Source: Stutzerimonas kunmingensis (GTDB lineage: Bacteria; Pseudomonadota; Gammaproteobacteria; Pseudomonadales; Pseudomonadaceae). Taken from it: a stretch of 64,000 nucleotides of DNA. Each line of letters begins with the position of its first letter. Position 1 is the first letter of the stretch. The stretch lies in NCBI RefSeq assembly GCF_900114065.1, contig NZ_FORS01000003.1, forward strand, positions 434,001-498,000. Reading direction: 5' to 3'. This document shows positions 35,551 to 44,907 of the stretch, piece after piece. The notes below the pieces were generated by a model. It searched no databases. It was not told where the DNA came from and saw only the letters and a program-made list of their open reading frames with translations. The translations under genes and the position numbers were made by a program.

Positions 35551-35632
35551 GGCGGCGTTCCGTGTGACGTGCGGTCGATTCTACGCCCCGTCGCAGTGGC
35601 CCAGGGCTCGCCGCGACGGACTGCGTAATGAC

Positions 35633-36676
35633 TCAGGCCCGCCAGCCGGCCGCAAGTTCACGGGTCAGCTGGCCGGCCGGGATCTCCCGGCAGCCGCTGA
35701 CGTTCTGCCCGGCCCACAGCGGCGTGCAGTGATCCAGGCCCTGCTTCTCGGTCTGGGCGCGCAGCGCGCCGATGGCGTTGCCGGCCAGCGGGAAGGGCGG
35801 CACGCCTTCGGGCAGCGGACCCAGTTCGCGCATGATGCGGTTGACGATGCCGCGCGCCGGGCGCCCGCTGAACAGGGTGGTCAGCGCGGTATGCGCTGCG
35901 TGCGGGCTCTTCAGTGCGGCGCGATGCAGCGCATTGGTGCGGCTTTCCGGACACAACAGGTAGGCGGTGCCCAGTTGTACGCCAGCCGCACCGAGGGTCT
36001 GTGCCGCGGCCACGCCCCCGGCATCGGCGATGCCACCGGCGGCGACCACCGGCACGTTCAGCGCGGCGACCAGTTGCGGCAGCAGGGCGAAGGTGCCGAG
36101 TTGGGTGGTCAGGTCCTCGCTGAGGAAGATGCCGCGGTGGCCACCGGCCTCCAGGCCCTGGGCGATCACCAGGTCGACGCCGTGCTGCTGCAACCAGAGG
36201 CCTTCGGCGACCGTAGTCGCGCTGGAGGCGATCTTCGCCCCGGTGGCGCGGGCGCGTTGCAGCAGATCGGGCGCCGGCAGGCCGAAGTGGAAGCTGATCA
36301 GCGCCGGCTTGTGCCGCTCCAGCACCGCGGCCATTGCCGCGTCGAACGGTTGGCGGGTGGCACCGGCGGGAATGCCAGCCGGGTCGATGTCGAATTCGGC
36401 GAACATGGGTGCCAGCATCCGGTGCCAGGCGTCGAAGGCCGTCGGGTCGGCAGCCGGCGTCTGGTGGCAGAAGAAGTTGACGTTGTAGGGCCGGTCGGTC
36501 AGCGCCTCGATGGCGGTCAGCTCGGCGTCCAGCGCCTCGGCATTGAGCATGCCGGCCGGGATCGAACCCAGCCCGCCGGCCTCGCAGACAGCCGCGGCCA
36601 GCAGATGATTCTGCGCACCGGCCATGGGCGCCTGGATGATCGGGTGCTCGATGCCGAAAAGATCGCGCAGGTCCAT
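35633..36676 (-). CDS. Nitronate monooxygenase / NAD(P)H-dependent flavin oxidoreductase
   Basis: A 347-residue class I NMO-like FMN protein, TIM-barrel fold. Motifs: HPIIQAPMAG at the N-terminus, NVNFFCHQ, ISFHFGLP, the GLEAGGH loop with likely catalytic histidine, VPVVAAGGIAD, and the phosphate site with GVQLGTAYL. These enzymes detoxify propionate 3-nitronate with O2; some relatives instead act as quinone reductases. It ends 83 bases from the crtZ start on the same strand and marks the right border of the crt cluster. Confidence 0.87.
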   Translation of the reverse strand: MDLRDLFGIEHPIIQAPMAGAQNHLLAAAVCEAGGLGSIPAGMLNAEALDAELTAIEALTDRPYNVNFFCHQTPAADPTAFDAWHRMLAPMFAEFDIDPAGIPAGATRQPFDAAMAAVLERHKPALISFHFGLPAPDLLQRARATGAKIASSATTVAEGLWLQQHGVDLVIAQGLEAGGHRGIFLSEDLTTQLGTFALLPQLVAALNVPVVAAGGIADAGGVAAAQTLGAAGVQLGTAYLLCPESRTNALHRAALKSPHAAHTALTTLFSGRPARGIVNRIMRELGPLPEGVPPFPLAGNAIGALRAQTEKQGLDHCTPLWAGQNVSGCREIPAGQLTRELAAGWRA

Positions 36677-36811
36677 GAGGTCAGCTCCGTTTAGTCGTCG
36701 TGGGGCGCCACTGTAGCCCTAGTCGGTGGCCGGGGAAAACGACGCTGGTCAAGCCGGACCTGCGCGGCGCAAGGCGGACGGGTAAACTGCGCGGCTCTCG
36801 AGGAGGATCAG

Positions 36812-37651
36812 ATGAACTACCGCCACGCCTTCCATGCCGGCAACCACGCCGATGTGCTCAAACACCTGGTGTTGAGCCGGATCTTCGCCCTGCTGTCGCG
36901 CAAGGAGGCGCCCTTCGCCTACCTCGACAGCCATGCCGGCGTCGGCCTCTACGACCTGGCCGGCGACCAGGCCAGCCGCACCGGCGAGTGGCTGCAGGGC
37001 ATCGCCCGCATCTGGCAGGCCGAGGCGCTCCCGACGCTGCTCGATGACTACCTCGGCGTGATCCGCCAGCTCAACCCGGACGGGGCGCTGCGCTATTACC
37101 CCGGCTCGCCGGAGCTGGCGCGACAACTGACCCGCGAGCAGGATCGTCTGCAGCTCAACGAAAAGCATCCCGAGGACGGCGCGCTGCTCAAGGACAACAT
37201 GGCCGGCGACCGCCGCGTGGCCGTGCACCGCGGTGAGGGCTGGCATGTGCCGAGGGCCTTGATGCCGACGCAGGAAAAGCGCGTGGTACTGCTGATCGAT
37301 CCACCGTTCGAACAGGCCGACGAGCTGAGCCGCTGTGTGACGGCGCTGAAGGAAGCGCTCGGCCGTATGCGCCAGACCATCGGCGTGATCTGGTATCCGA
37401 TCAAGGACGAGCGCCAGCTCAAGCGCTTCTATCAGGACTTGGCGCGCAGCGGGGCGCCCAAGTTGCTGCGTGCCGAACTGTTCGTTCACCCCGCCGACGA
37501 TGCCAGCCGCCTGAGCGGTTCGGGCCTGGCTATCGTCAACCCGCCGTGGGGGCTGGAGGATGAGCTGCGTGAGCTGTTGCCGTGGCTGGCCGAGCAGCTG
37601 GCGCAGAGCCAGGCCAGCTGGCGCCTGGACTGGCTGATCGAGGAGGCCTGA
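36812..37651 (+). CDS. rlmJ: 23S rRNA (adenine2030-N6)-methyltransferase RlmJ
   Basis: A 279-residue SAM-dependent methyltransferase that modifies A2030 of 23S rRNA. It starts MNYRHAFHAGNHADVLKH, the distinctive family N-terminus, with YLDSHAGVGLYDL as the SAM-binding region and IDPPFE (about 164) as the catalytic DPPF motif. VNPPWGLE occurs near the C-terminus. GGAGGA precedes the ATG by about 6 bases. The gene is monocistronic. Confidence 0.95.
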   Translation: MNYRHAFHAGNHADVLKHLVLSRIFALLSRKEAPFAYLDSHAGVGLYDLAGDQASRTGEWLQGIARIWQAEALPTLLDDYLGVIRQLNPDGALRYYPGSPELARQLTREQDRLQLNEKHPEDGALLKDNMAGDRRVAVHRGEGWHVPRALMPTQEKRVVLLIDPPFEQADELSRCVTALKEALGRMRQTIGVIWYPIKDERQLKRFYQDLARSGAPKLLRAELFVHPADDASRLSGSGLAIVNPPWGLEDELRELLPWLAEQLAQSQASWRLDWLIEEA

Positions 37652-37686
37652 GTCGCGGCGACCGCCACCCGGTGGACGTCCACACC

Positions 37687-37761
37687 GTGGATCGATAAAG
37701 CGCGATCCACCCTACGCAGACGCCGGGATTCGTAGGGTGGATGTCGCTTTTCACATCCACC
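37687..37761. repeat. REP/BIME-like compound inverted repeat
   Basis: Two hairpins lie back to back between rlmJ and srkA: GTGGATCG/CGATCCAC (37687-37694 and 37703-37710) and GGTGGATGT/ACATCCACC (37736-37744 and 37753-37761). The units are mutually inverted through CCACCCTACG (37707-37716) and CGTAGGGTGG (37731-37740). The CGTAGGGTGGAT core is a dispersed extragenic repeat familiar from P. stutzeri/mendocina-type genomes. It may act as a transcriptional or mRNA-stability boundary between the two convergent genes. Confidence 0.8.
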
Positions 37762-37788
37762 GTCACGGGTCCGCAGCCACACCATGCC

Positions 37789-38763
37789 TCAGAACAACCT
37801 GAGCGGCTCTTCCTGCAGCGCCGATATCTGTTCGCGCAGGATCAGCACCTGGTCGCCCCAGTAACGCTCGCTGCCAAACCAGGGAAAGCTCATCGGAAAG
37901 GCCGGATCGTCCCAGCGGCGGGCGAGCCAGGCGCTGTAGTGCATCAGCCGCAACGCGCGCAGTGCCTCGATCAGCGGCAGCTCGCGGGGGGCGAAATCGT
38001 GGAATTCGTTGTAGCCGTCCACCAGTTCGGCCAGCTGGCCGAGCCGCTCGTGGCGCTCGCCGGCGAGCATCATCCACAGGTCCTGGACAGAAGGGCCCAT
38101 GCGGCAATCGTCGAGATCGACCAGATGAAAGGCGTCGTCGCGGGCGAGGATGTTGCCCGGGTGGCAATCGCCATGCAGGCGGATCGGGGTGAAGTTGGTG
38201 CTGGCGAAGACGTCTTCGACCCGCTTGAGCAGGTCGCGCGCCACCGACTCGTAGGCAGGCAGCAGGCTTTTGGGCACGAAGTCACCGTCCAGCAAGCTGT
38301 TCAGCGAGTCGTGGCCGAAATTCTGTACGCCCAGGGTTTCGCGATGCTCGAACGGCCGGTTTGCACCGATCGCATGCATGCGTCCCAGCAGCTGGCCGAG
38401 GCGATAGAGCTGGTCGAGATTGCCCGGCTCCGGCGCGCGACCACCGCGGCGTGGAAAGAGCGCGAAGCGGAAACCGGCATGCTCGAACAGCGTCGTGCCG
38501 TTGCGTTCCAGCGGCGCCACCACCGGCACCTCGTGCTCGACCAGTTCCAGGCTGAACTGGTGCTCCTCGAGAATCGCCTCGTTGCTCCAGCGACCGGGAC
38601 GGTAGAACTTGGCGATCAGTGGTGTTTCATCTTCGATGCCCACCTGATAGACGCGGTTCTCGTAGCTGTTGAGCGCCAGCACGCGGGCATCGCTGAGATA
38701 ACCGATGCTTTCCACAGCGTCGAGGACCAGGTCCGGCGTGAGTGTATCGAAGGGATGAGACAT
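37789..38763 (-). CDS. srkA: Stress response kinase A (YihE family)
   Basis: A 324-residue Ser/Thr protein kinase of the choline-kinase-like fold. N-lobe lysine is in LIAKFYRPGRWS, the catalytic loop is LHGDCHPGNIL and the metal motif LVDLDDCRMGPSVQDLW. It starts MSHPFDTLTPDLVLDAVES. In E. coli SrkA protects from MazF-related and oxidative death and is coupled to dsbA; here it stands alone. It is convergent with rlmJ across the REP-like element. Confidence 0.93.
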   Translation of the reverse strand: MSHPFDTLTPDLVLDAVESIGYLSDARVLALNSYENRVYQVGIEDETPLIAKFYRPGRWSNEAILEEHQFSLELVEHEVPVVAPLERNGTTLFEHAGFRFALFPRRGGRAPEPGNLDQLYRLGQLLGRMHAIGANRPFEHRETLGVQNFGHDSLNSLLDGDFVPKSLLPAYESVARDLLKRVEDVFASTNFTPIRLHGDCHPGNILARDDAFHLVDLDDCRMGPSVQDLWMMLAGERHERLGQLAELVDGYNEFHDFAPRELPLIEALRALRLMHYSAWLARRWDDPAFPMSFPWFGSERYWGDQVLILREQISALQEEPLRLF

Positions 38764-38834
38764 GACCGGCTCCGCAGAATAGACCGATCAGTGTATTGCA
38801 CCGGGGCTTTTAAACAACCGCGCGTCCGCCGCTA

Positions 38835-39539
38835 TCAGTCGCCTGGCTTGGGCGTGCGTGCCAGGCAGTAGACGTCCACTCGCACCGCACCCGCACGCTT
38901 GAGCAGTCGCGCCAGCGCCTCGGCGGTCGCACCAGTGGTCAGCACGTCGTCGATCAGCGCCAGATGGCGGCCCTTGATGTCGTTGCCCGGCGCCAGGCAA
39001 AACGCCTGGCGCAGATTTCGCCGTCGCGTGGCGGCGTCCAGTTGCTGCTGCGGGGGCGTATCGACGATGCGTTCCAGCAGATGCTCGTCGACCGGCAGTT
39101 TCAGCGCGCCGCCCAGCCACTGGGCCAGCATCTGCGCCTGATTGAAGCCGCGCTGGCGCAGGCGACGGCGGGCCAGCGGCACGGGTACAAGAAGGTCCGG
39201 CTGCGGCAGCCCGTCGGTGAAGGCATGTTGCAGATGCAGCGCCAGGCGCTCGCCAAGCAGACGGCCGAATGGCCAGCGCGCCTGATGCTTGAAGCGGGTG
39301 ATCAGCGCATCCACGGGAAAGGCGAAGCGCCAGGGCACCTCGACGTGGTCATAGCTTGGCGGCCTTTTCTGGCATTCGCCGCAGACCAGCCCACGTGTCG
39401 GCAGTGGCACGGCACAGGTTGCACACCGGCCATCGAGCCAGGGCAGTTCGGCTTCGCAAGGGCCGCACAGTGGGTGACCGTCGCAAGGTTCATCGCACAG
39501 TAGGCAGTGCTGTATATTAATTGACCAGTTGTAAACCAT
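38835..39539 (-). CDS. comF: ComF/GntX family phosphoribosyltransferase-like protein
   Basis: A 234-residue protein with an N-terminal zinc-ribbon-like cysteine set (CLLC, CGPC, CATC, CGEC within residues about 12-55) and a type I PRTase domain (about 75-230) with VPVPLARRRLRQRGFNQA and the PRPP loop LALIDDVLTTGAT. It is associated with natural transformation (ComF) or, as GntX/YhgH, with DNA uptake for nutrition. It is divergent from bioB across 93 bases. Its first codons (MVYN) are also the left half of a BirA-like operator. Confidence 0.9.
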   Translation of the reverse strand: MVYNWSINIQHCLLCDEPCDGHPLCGPCEAELPWLDGRCATCAVPLPTRGLVCGECQKRPPSYDHVEVPWRFAFPVDALITRFKHQARWPFGRLLGERLALHLQHAFTDGLPQPDLLVPVPLARRRLRQRGFNQAQMLAQWLGGALKLPVDEHLLERIVDTPPQQQLDAATRRRNLRQAFCLAPGNDIKGRHLALIDDVLTTGATAEALARLLKRAGAVRVDVYCLARTPKPGD

Positions 39540-39560
39540 GATTCCTTTCCTGGTTGACAG
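39529..39560 (+). promoter_or_regulatory. BirA-like biotin operator and bioB promoter
   Basis: TTGTAAACC (39529-39537) is identical to the E. coli bio operator left half. After 14 bases GGTTGACAG (39552-39560) matches the expected right half GGTTTACAA at 7 of 9 positions. TTGACA inside the right half (39554-39559) could be the -35 of bioB, so bound BirA would block it. The left half lies in the comF coding start (the ATG is at 39539-39537 on the minus strand). Biotin repression through BirA-biotinyl-AMP is the known mechanism for such sites; whether this organism's BirA has a DNA-binding domain is not visible here. Confidence 0.6.
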
Positions 39561-39632
39561 CGTATCGAGCTTGGCTAAACATTCCGCATCCGTGCCAGGC
39601 CGCCGAGCCGCTATTAATTACAAGGAATGCCC

Positions 39633-40688
39633 ATGAGCGCCACCTCCGCCTCTATTACGCGTCACGATTGGACCCTCGCCGAGGTCAAGGCGCTCTTCGA
39701 GCAACCCTTCAACGATCTGCTGTTCCAGGCGCAGACCGTGCACCGCCAGCACTTCGATGCCAACCGCGTGCAGGTTTCCACGCTGCTCTCGATCAAGACC
39801 GGCGCCTGCCCGGAAGACTGCAAGTACTGCCCGCAATCCGGCCACTACAACACCGGCCTGGACAAGGAAAAGCTGATGGAGGTGCAGAAGGTGCTGGAGG
39901 CGGCGGCCGAAGCCAAGGCCATCGGCTCGACGCGTTTCTGCATGGGCGCCGCCTGGAAGCACCCGTCGGCCAAGGACATGCCCTACGTGCTGAAGATGGT
40001 CGAAGGGGTCAAGGCGATGGGCCTGGAAACCTGCATGACCCTCGGCAAGCTCGATCAGGAGCAGACCAAGGCGCTGGCGGCGGCGGGGCTGGACTACTAC
40101 AACCACAACCTCGACACCTCGCCGGAGTACTACGGCAACATCATCACCACCCGCACCTATGGCGAGCGTCTGGAAACGCTGAGCTACGTGCGCGAGGCGG
40201 GGATGAAGATCTGCTCCGGCGGCATTCTCGGCATGGGCGAGTCGCTGGACGATCGCGCCGGCCTGCTGATCCAGCTGGCCAACCTGCCTGAGCACCCGGA
40301 ATCGGTGCCGATCAACATGCTGGTCAAGGTCAAGGGCACGCCGCTGGCCGAGGAACAGGACGTCGATCCGTTCGACTTCATCCGCATGCTAGCCGTGGCG
40401 CGGATCATGATGCCGAAATCCCATGTGCGGCTGTCCGCCGGTCGCGAGCAGATGAACGAACAGATGCAGGCCCTGGCCTTCTTCGCTGGCGCCAACTCGA
40501 TCTTCTACGGCGAGAAGCTGCTGACCACCGCCAATCCGCAGGCGGACAAGGACATGCAGCTGTTCGCGCGTCTGGGCATCAAGCCGGAAGAGCGCCACGA
40601 GCATGCCGACGAAGTACACCAGGCGGCCATCGAGCAGGCGCTGATCGAACAGCGCGACAGCAAGCTGTTCTACAACGCCGCGGTCTGA
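39633..40688 (+). CDS. bioB: Biotin synthase
   Basis: A 351-residue radical-SAM enzyme that inserts sulfur into dethiobiotin. The [4Fe-4S] cysteines are C59, C63 and C66 in [20 protein letters not shown] and the SAGRE region supply the [2Fe-2S] ligands and arginine. ATG 39633 has AAGGA 6 bases upstream; the ATG at 39627 touches that site and is less likely. It is first in bioB-bioF-bioH-bioC-bioD. Confidence 0.96.
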   Translation: MSATSASITRHDWTLAEVKALFEQPFNDLLFQAQTVHRQHFDANRVQVSTLLSIKTGACPEDCKYCPQSGHYNTGLDKEKLMEVQKVLEAAAEAKAIGSTRFCMGAAWKHPSAKDMPYVLKMVEGVKAMGLETCMTLGKLDQEQTKALAAAGLDYYNHNLDTSPEYYGNIITTRTYGERLETLSYVREAGMKICSGGILGMGESLDDRAGLLIQLANLPEHPESVPINMLVKVKGTPLAEEQDVDPFDFIRMLAVARIMMPKSHVRLSAGREQMNEQMQALAFFAGANSIFYGEKLLTTANPQADKDMQLFARLGIKPEERHEHADEVHQAAIEQALIEQRDSKLFYNAAV

Positions 40689-40762
40689 TGATCGGGTCCG
40701 GTGGATGAGTGCGGCATCGGTTGCACGCATCCGCCGCTGGCCTGGCCAACCCATTTGCAGGC

Positions 40763-40787
40763 TGGATGACCCGCGTGTGGTCATCCA
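40763..40787. repeat. Intergenic hairpin in bioB-bioF gap
   Basis: TGGATGACC (40763-40771) and GGTCATCCA (40779-40787) form a perfect 9-bp stem with a 7-base loop in the 117-base gap between bioB and bioF. There is no T-run, so it is not a simple terminator. The GTGGATG-type sequence resembles the REP-like unit at 37687-37761; a diverged REP or an mRNA-processing or stability element is plausible. Confidence 0.5.
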
Positions 40788-40805
40788 CCTCCTCTCGGTG
40801 TACCC

Positions 40806-41984
40806 ATGAGCTTCGATCTCTCCGCCCGTCTCGCCGAGCGCCGCGCGGCCCATCTCTATCGTCAACGTCCGCTGCTGGAAGCGCCGCAGCAGCCGGAGGT
40901 GATGGTCGATGGCGACCGCCTGCTGGCGTTCTGTTCCAACGATTATTTGGGCCTCGCCAATCATCCCGAGGTGATTGACGCCATGCAGCAGGGCGCTGCG
41001 AAGTGGGGTGTGGGCGGCGGCGCCTCGCATCTGGTGATCGGCCACAGCACGCCGCATCACCAGCTTGAGGAAGCCCTTGCCGAATTCACCAGCCGACCAC
41101 GGGCGCTGCTGTTTTCCACCGGTTATATGGCGAATCTTGCTGCGGTGACGGCGCTGGTCGGGCAGGGCGATACGGTGCTGCAGGATCGCCTCAATCACGC
41201 CTCCTTGCTCGACGCCGGTTTGCTCTCCGGCGCGCGCTTCTCGCGCTACCTGCACAACGATGCCGAAAGCCTCGCCAAGCGCCTGGAGAAAGCCAGCGGC
41301 AATACTCTGGTGGTGACCGATGGCGTATTCAGCATGGACGGCGATCTCGCAGAACTGCCGGCGATTTGTGCCACGGCGAAGCAGCGTGGCGCCTGGGTGA
41401 TGGTCGACGATGCCCATGGCTTCGGTCCGCTGGGTGCGACGGGCGGCGGCATCGTCGAGCATTTCGATCTGGGCATGGATGACGTCCCGGTACTGGTCGG
41501 TACGCTGGGCAAGGCGTTTGGCACCGCAGGCGCCTTTGTCGCCGGTAGCGAGGAGCTGATCGAAACGCTGATCCAGTTCGCGCGACCGTACATCTACACC
41601 ACCAGCCAGCCGCCTGCGGTGGCCTGTGCCACACTGAAAAGCCTGGATCTGCTGCGCAGCGAGGGCTGGCGCCGCGAGCACCTGAACCGGCTGGTGGCGC
41701 GTTTCCGCGAAGGCGCGGTGCGGATCGGCCTGACACTGATGGACAGCCCGACACCGATCCAGCCGGTGCTGGTCGGCAGCAGCGAACGGGCGTTGAGGCT
41801 GTCGGCATTGCTGCGCGAGCGCGGCATCCTGGTCGGCGCGATTCGCCCTCCAACCGTTCCGGCCGGCAGCGCACGGCTGCGGATCACCTTCACGGCGAGC
41901 CACAGTGAGGCACAGCTGGACCGCCTGCTGGAAGCGCTGGCCGAGTGCTGGGCCCTGTTGCCCAAGGAGAACGAGGATGCGTGA
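40806..41984 (+). CDS. bioF: 8-amino-7-oxononanoate synthase
   Basis: A 392-residue PLP enzyme of the alpha-oxoamine synthase family condensing pimeloyl-ACP with alanine. The PLP lysine is K236 in [13 protein letters not shown]; the DDAHGFG motif is at 201-207 and FCSNDYLGL at 42-50. The stop overlaps the bioH start by 8 bases. Confidence 0.96.
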   Translation: MSFDLSARLAERRAAHLYRQRPLLEAPQQPEVMVDGDRLLAFCSNDYLGLANHPEVIDAMQQGAAKWGVGGGASHLVIGHSTPHHQLEEALAEFTSRPRALLFSTGYMANLAAVTALVGQGDTVLQDRLNHASLLDAGLLSGARFSRYLHNDAESLAKRLEKASGNTLVVTDGVFSMDGDLAELPAICATAKQRGAWVMVDDAHGFGPLGATGGGIVEHFDLGMDDVPVLVGTLGKAFGTAGAFVAGSEELIETLIQFARPYIYTTSQPPAVACATLKSLDLLRSEGWRREHLNRLVARFREGAVRIGLTLMDSPTPIQPVLVGSSERALRLSALLRERGILVGAIRPPTVPAGSARLRITFTASHSEAQLDRLLEALAECWALLPKENEDA

Positions 41985-42702
41985 TCGACTGATTCTTCTG
42001 CCGGGCTGGGCGTTCAGCTCGGCCGCCCTTGAACCCCTGGCCGAGCTATTGCGCGACCGCGAGCCACGCCTGCAGGTCGACATTGCCCCACTGCCGACGC
42101 TGGATCGCCCCGAGGCCTGGCTCGATGAGCTGGATGCGCGGCTGCCCGTCGACAGCTGGCTCGCCGGTTGGTCGCTTGGCGGCATGCTGGCGACGCAACT
42201 GGCCGCGCGGCGCGGCGACAACTGTCCGGGGCTGATCACCCTCTGCAGCAATCCCTGCTTCCGCAGTCGTGACGACTGGCCGACGGCGATGCCTGCCGAA
42301 GTATTCGATGCCTTCGAGGAGGCCTTCCGCCTCGGGCCGGATGACACGCTCAAGCGCTTCAGCCTGCTGTGTAGCCGCAGTGCCTACGATCCGCGCACGC
42401 TGGCGCGGCAACTGCAGGTGAGCCTGCTCGAGCAGCCTTCGTCAGTGGCTGCCGCCGGGCTGCGTCTGCTCGCCGAGCTGGACGGCCGCGAGGCGCTGCA
42501 AGGTTATGTGGGGCCACAGCTGCATCTGTTCGCCGATGGTGATGCGCTGGTGCCGGCGTCAGCGGCAGATGCGCTGCTGGCCTGTCTGCCGGATGTAGAA
42601 GTCGATGTGCTGGCCAATGCCAGCCACGGCCTGCCGCTGGGGCGTGCCGACGACGTGGCGACGGCAATGCTGGCGTTTATGGGTGATGGCGAGGATGACT
42701 GA
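41977..42702 (+). CDS. bioH: Pimeloyl-ACP methyl ester carboxylesterase
   Basis: A 241-residue alpha/beta hydrolase that removes the methyl group from pimeloyl-ACP methyl ester. The nucleophile is S66 in GWSLGG; the acid is in [10 protein letters not shown] and the histidine in NASHGLPLG. It starts [21 protein letters not shown] 41977 is within the bioF end with AAGGAG upstream. It overlaps bioC. Confidence 0.94.
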   Translation: MRDRLILLPGWAFSSAALEPLAELLRDREPRLQVDIAPLPTLDRPEAWLDELDARLPVDSWLAGWSLGGMLATQLAARRGDNCPGLITLCSNPCFRSRDDWPTAMPAEVFDAFEEAFRLGPDDTLKRFSLLCSRSAYDPRTLARQLQVSLLEQPSSVAAAGLRLLAELDGREALQGYVGPQLHLFADGDALVPASAADALLACLPDVEVDVLANASHGLPLGRADDVATAMLAFMGDGEDD

Positions 42703-43510
42703 AGCATCGCTCAGCGAGCGTCCGCCGGCGCAGTTGCCTGATAAGCGCCAAGTCGCGGCATCGTTTTCCCGTGCTGCGGGCAGTTACGACAGCGTCGCCG
42801 CACTGCAGCGACAGGTCGGCAATCAATTGCTGGCCCGACTGCCCTCCACTCGGCAACCCGGCCGCTGGCTCGATCTTGGCAGCGGCACCGGCTACTTCTC
42901 CCGCGTCCTGGCTGCGGCCTTTCCGGAGGCCGATGGCCTGGCACTGGATATCGCCGAGGGCATGCTGCGCCATGCACGGCCGCAGGGCGGCGCACGGCAT
43001 TTCGTCACCGGTGACGCCGAGCGGCTGCCGCTGCGTGATGGCACTGTCGACCTGATCTATTCGAGCCTGGCACTGCAGTGGTGCGAGGATTTTGCCAGCG
43101 TGCTGAGCGAAGTGCGGCGGGTGCTGCGTCCGGGCGGCATCTTTGCCTTCACCAGTCTGTGCAGCGGTACCCTGCAGGAGCTGCGGGACAGCTGGCAGGC
43201 GGTGGACGGCTTCGCTCACGTCAACCGCTTCCGCTCGCGGGAGGCCTACCAGACGCTGTGTAGGGGCTGCGGTCTGGGATTGGCGAGTCTCGAAGTTCGC
43301 CCGGAAGTGCTGCATTTCCCCGATCTGCGCCAGCTGACCCATGAGCTCAAGGCGCTGGGTGCGCACAACCTGAATCCGGGTCGCCCGGATGGACTGACCG
43401 GGCGTGCACGCATCCGCGCGCTGGTCGAGGCCTACGAAGGGTTCCGCCGTCCCGAGGGGCTTCCGGCGACCTACCAGGTGATCTACGGCATTCTGCACAA
43501 GGAGCCATGA
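42695..43510 (+). CDS. bioC: Malonyl-ACP O-methyltransferase
   Basis: A 271-residue SAM-dependent methyltransferase that disguises malonyl-ACP for pimelate synthesis. The SAM motif is [31 protein letters not shown] and RVLRPGG are standard BioC segments, as is [16 protein letters not shown] near the start. ATG 42695 overlaps the bioH end by 8 bases; ATG 42686 in the same frame is an alternative. The stop is ATGA-coupled to bioD. Confidence 0.94.
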   Translation: MTEASLSERPPAQLPDKRQVAASFSRAAGSYDSVAALQRQVGNQLLARLPSTRQPGRWLDLGSGTGYFSRVLAAAFPEADGLALDIAEGMLRHARPQGGARHFVTGDAERLPLRDGTVDLIYSSLALQWCEDFASVLSEVRRVLRPGGIFAFTSLCSGTLQELRDSWQAVDGFAHVNRFRSREAYQTLCRGCGLGLASLEVRPEVLHFPDLRQLTHELKALGAHNLNPGRPDGLTGRARIRALVEAYEGFRRPEGLPATYQVIYGILHKEP

Positions 43511-44196
43511 TGCATCGCGCTTTCTTCATTGCCGGCACCGATACCGATGTTGGCAAGACCACTATCGCCGCGGGCCTGCTGCATGCAGCGCGCCTGGCGG
43601 GGTTGTCCACCGCGGCGGTGAAGCCGGTCGCCTCAGGCTGCGAAAGGACCGAGCAGGGTTTACGTAACAGCGACGCGCTGGCCCTGCTGGCCGAGTGCAG
43701 CCTTGCGCTGGACTATGCGACGGTCAACCCGTTCGCGTTCGAGCCGGCCATTGCCCCGCACATAGCTGCCCGCGAAGCGGGTGTCGAACTGACCGCCGCT
43801 CGTCTGATCGAGGCCGTGCAACCGGTAATGGCCCGGCAGGCCGGCGTCACTCTGGTCGAGGGCGCGGGAGGCTGGCGAGTCCCGCTGAATGCGCGTGAGT
43901 ATCTGTCGGCATTGCCCGCGGCGCTGGGTTTACCGGTCATTCTCGTAGTAGGGGTGCGCTTGGGTTGTATCAACCATGCGCTGCTCAGTGCCGAAGCGAT
44001 CGCCCGCGACGGGCTGGCGCTGGCTGGCTGGGTGGCGAATATCATCGACCCTGCCACATCGCGGCTGGATGACAACCTCGCCACGCTCGCTGAGCTGCTA
44101 CCGGCACCCTGCCTTGGCCAGGTGCCTCGCCTCGCTGCGCCAACGGCGCGTCAGGTCGCGCGCTACCTGACGTTGCCCGCGTTGCAGCCGGTGTGA
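43507..44196 (+). CDS. bioD: Dethiobiotin synthetase
   Basis: A 229-residue ATP-dependent carboxylase forming the ureido ring. The P-loop is GTDTDVGKT (about 10-18); KPVASG and [11 protein letters not shown] are family motifs. It is last in the bio operon. The start ATGATG allows a one-codon ambiguity. It converts DAPA produced by BioA, which is not encoded in this window. Confidence 0.96.
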   Translation: MMHRAFFIAGTDTDVGKTTIAAGLLHAARLAGLSTAAVKPVASGCERTEQGLRNSDALALLAECSLALDYATVNPFAFEPAIAPHIAAREAGVELTAARLIEAVQPVMARQAGVTLVEGAGGWRVPLNAREYLSALPAALGLPVILVVGVRLGCINHALLSAEAIARDGLALAGWVANIIDPATSRLDDNLATLAELLPAPCLGQVPRLAAPTARQVARYLTLPALQPV

Positions 44197-44283
44197 GCGG
44201 ACGCGCATTGCGGCGACTCGCGCCTTGCGGTACGTGTCGGCATCTGCTTGAATGCTGGCAACCTGATAGCGCGTGGAGTCACC

Positions 44284-44532
44284 ATGCAAATCACCAATAA
44301 CCTTCTGGGCGCGGGCCTCAGTGCCTACCAGGGCGGTCAGCAGCGCGTCGAGCAGGCCGCTTCTTCCATCGCCTCCGCCAACGCGCCAGTGCTGGGCAAC
44401 TCCCAGGCGGTCACCGAAATCACCGAGCAGCTGATCCAGTTGAAGGTCGGTGAACACAGTGCCAAGGCAGGTGCCCGTATGATCCAGAGCGCTGACGAAG
44501 TCCTCGGCACGTTGATCGATACCCAGGCCTGA
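44284..44532 (+). CDS. Small conserved protein with a flagellar rod/hook-like C-terminus
   Basis: An 82-residue protein beginning MQITNNLLGAGLSAYQGGQQRVEQAASSI. The end (VTEITEQLIQLKVGEHSAKAGARMIQSADEVLGTLID) resembles the C-terminal helix of FlgC/FlgE-type axial proteins, which have two matching helical segments. P. aeruginosa has a hypothetical gene in the same place after bioD (PA0505, from memory). It has its own short upstream region rather than overlapping bioD. No function is known; the axial-protein resemblance is by eye. Confidence 0.65.
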   Translation: MQITNNLLGAGLSAYQGGQQRVEQAASSIASANAPVLGNSQAVTEITEQLIQLKVGEHSAKAGARMIQSADEVLGTLIDTQA

Positions 44533-44767
44533 TCGCGTACTCCGGCGCTTATCGATTCTCCTTGCTGATTCGAGTCGTCATTCATGCGCTCGGCCAGCTT
44601 CGCTTTTCTCCTTCCTGCATCTTCGTTCCCGCCAGCCAGCTCGGCAGGCGCCGGGCTTGCTGCGTCTTTGCAACATCAGATTTCCTGTTCCCGAATTTCG
44701 CCAGGAGTGGCCTTCGCTCGACCTGAATTTGGCTGATTCAGCCGATAAGTGGTGCCCTGTTCCGCGC

Positions 44768-44811
44768 TTGACATCGCTCAGGTCGAAACGTATGTTTCAA
44801 ACGCCTGTTTG
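44768..44811 (+). promoter_or_regulatory. Promoter with tandem PsrA boxes upstream of acyl-CoA dehydrogenase
   Basis: GAAAC-N4-GTTTC (44785-44798) and CAAAC-N4-GTTTG (44798-44811) both fit the PsrA consensus (G/C)AAAC-N2-4-GTTT(G/C) exactly and share one base. A sigma70-like promoter, TTGACA (44768-44773), 17 bp, TATGTT (44791-44796), has its -10 inside the first box. A TetR-family PsrA bound here would repress until long-chain fatty acids or acyl-CoAs release it. The remaining part of the 375-base gap (44533-44907) shows no gene. Confidence 0.82.
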
Positions 44812-44907
44812 ACCCTTCGGACTGGTAGTCCGACGGTCGAAATCGAATTCAGATGGCTGGGTCGCCCGGTCAGCTTGTTACAAGAACTCACCGCTGAGGT
44901 TTACGCT

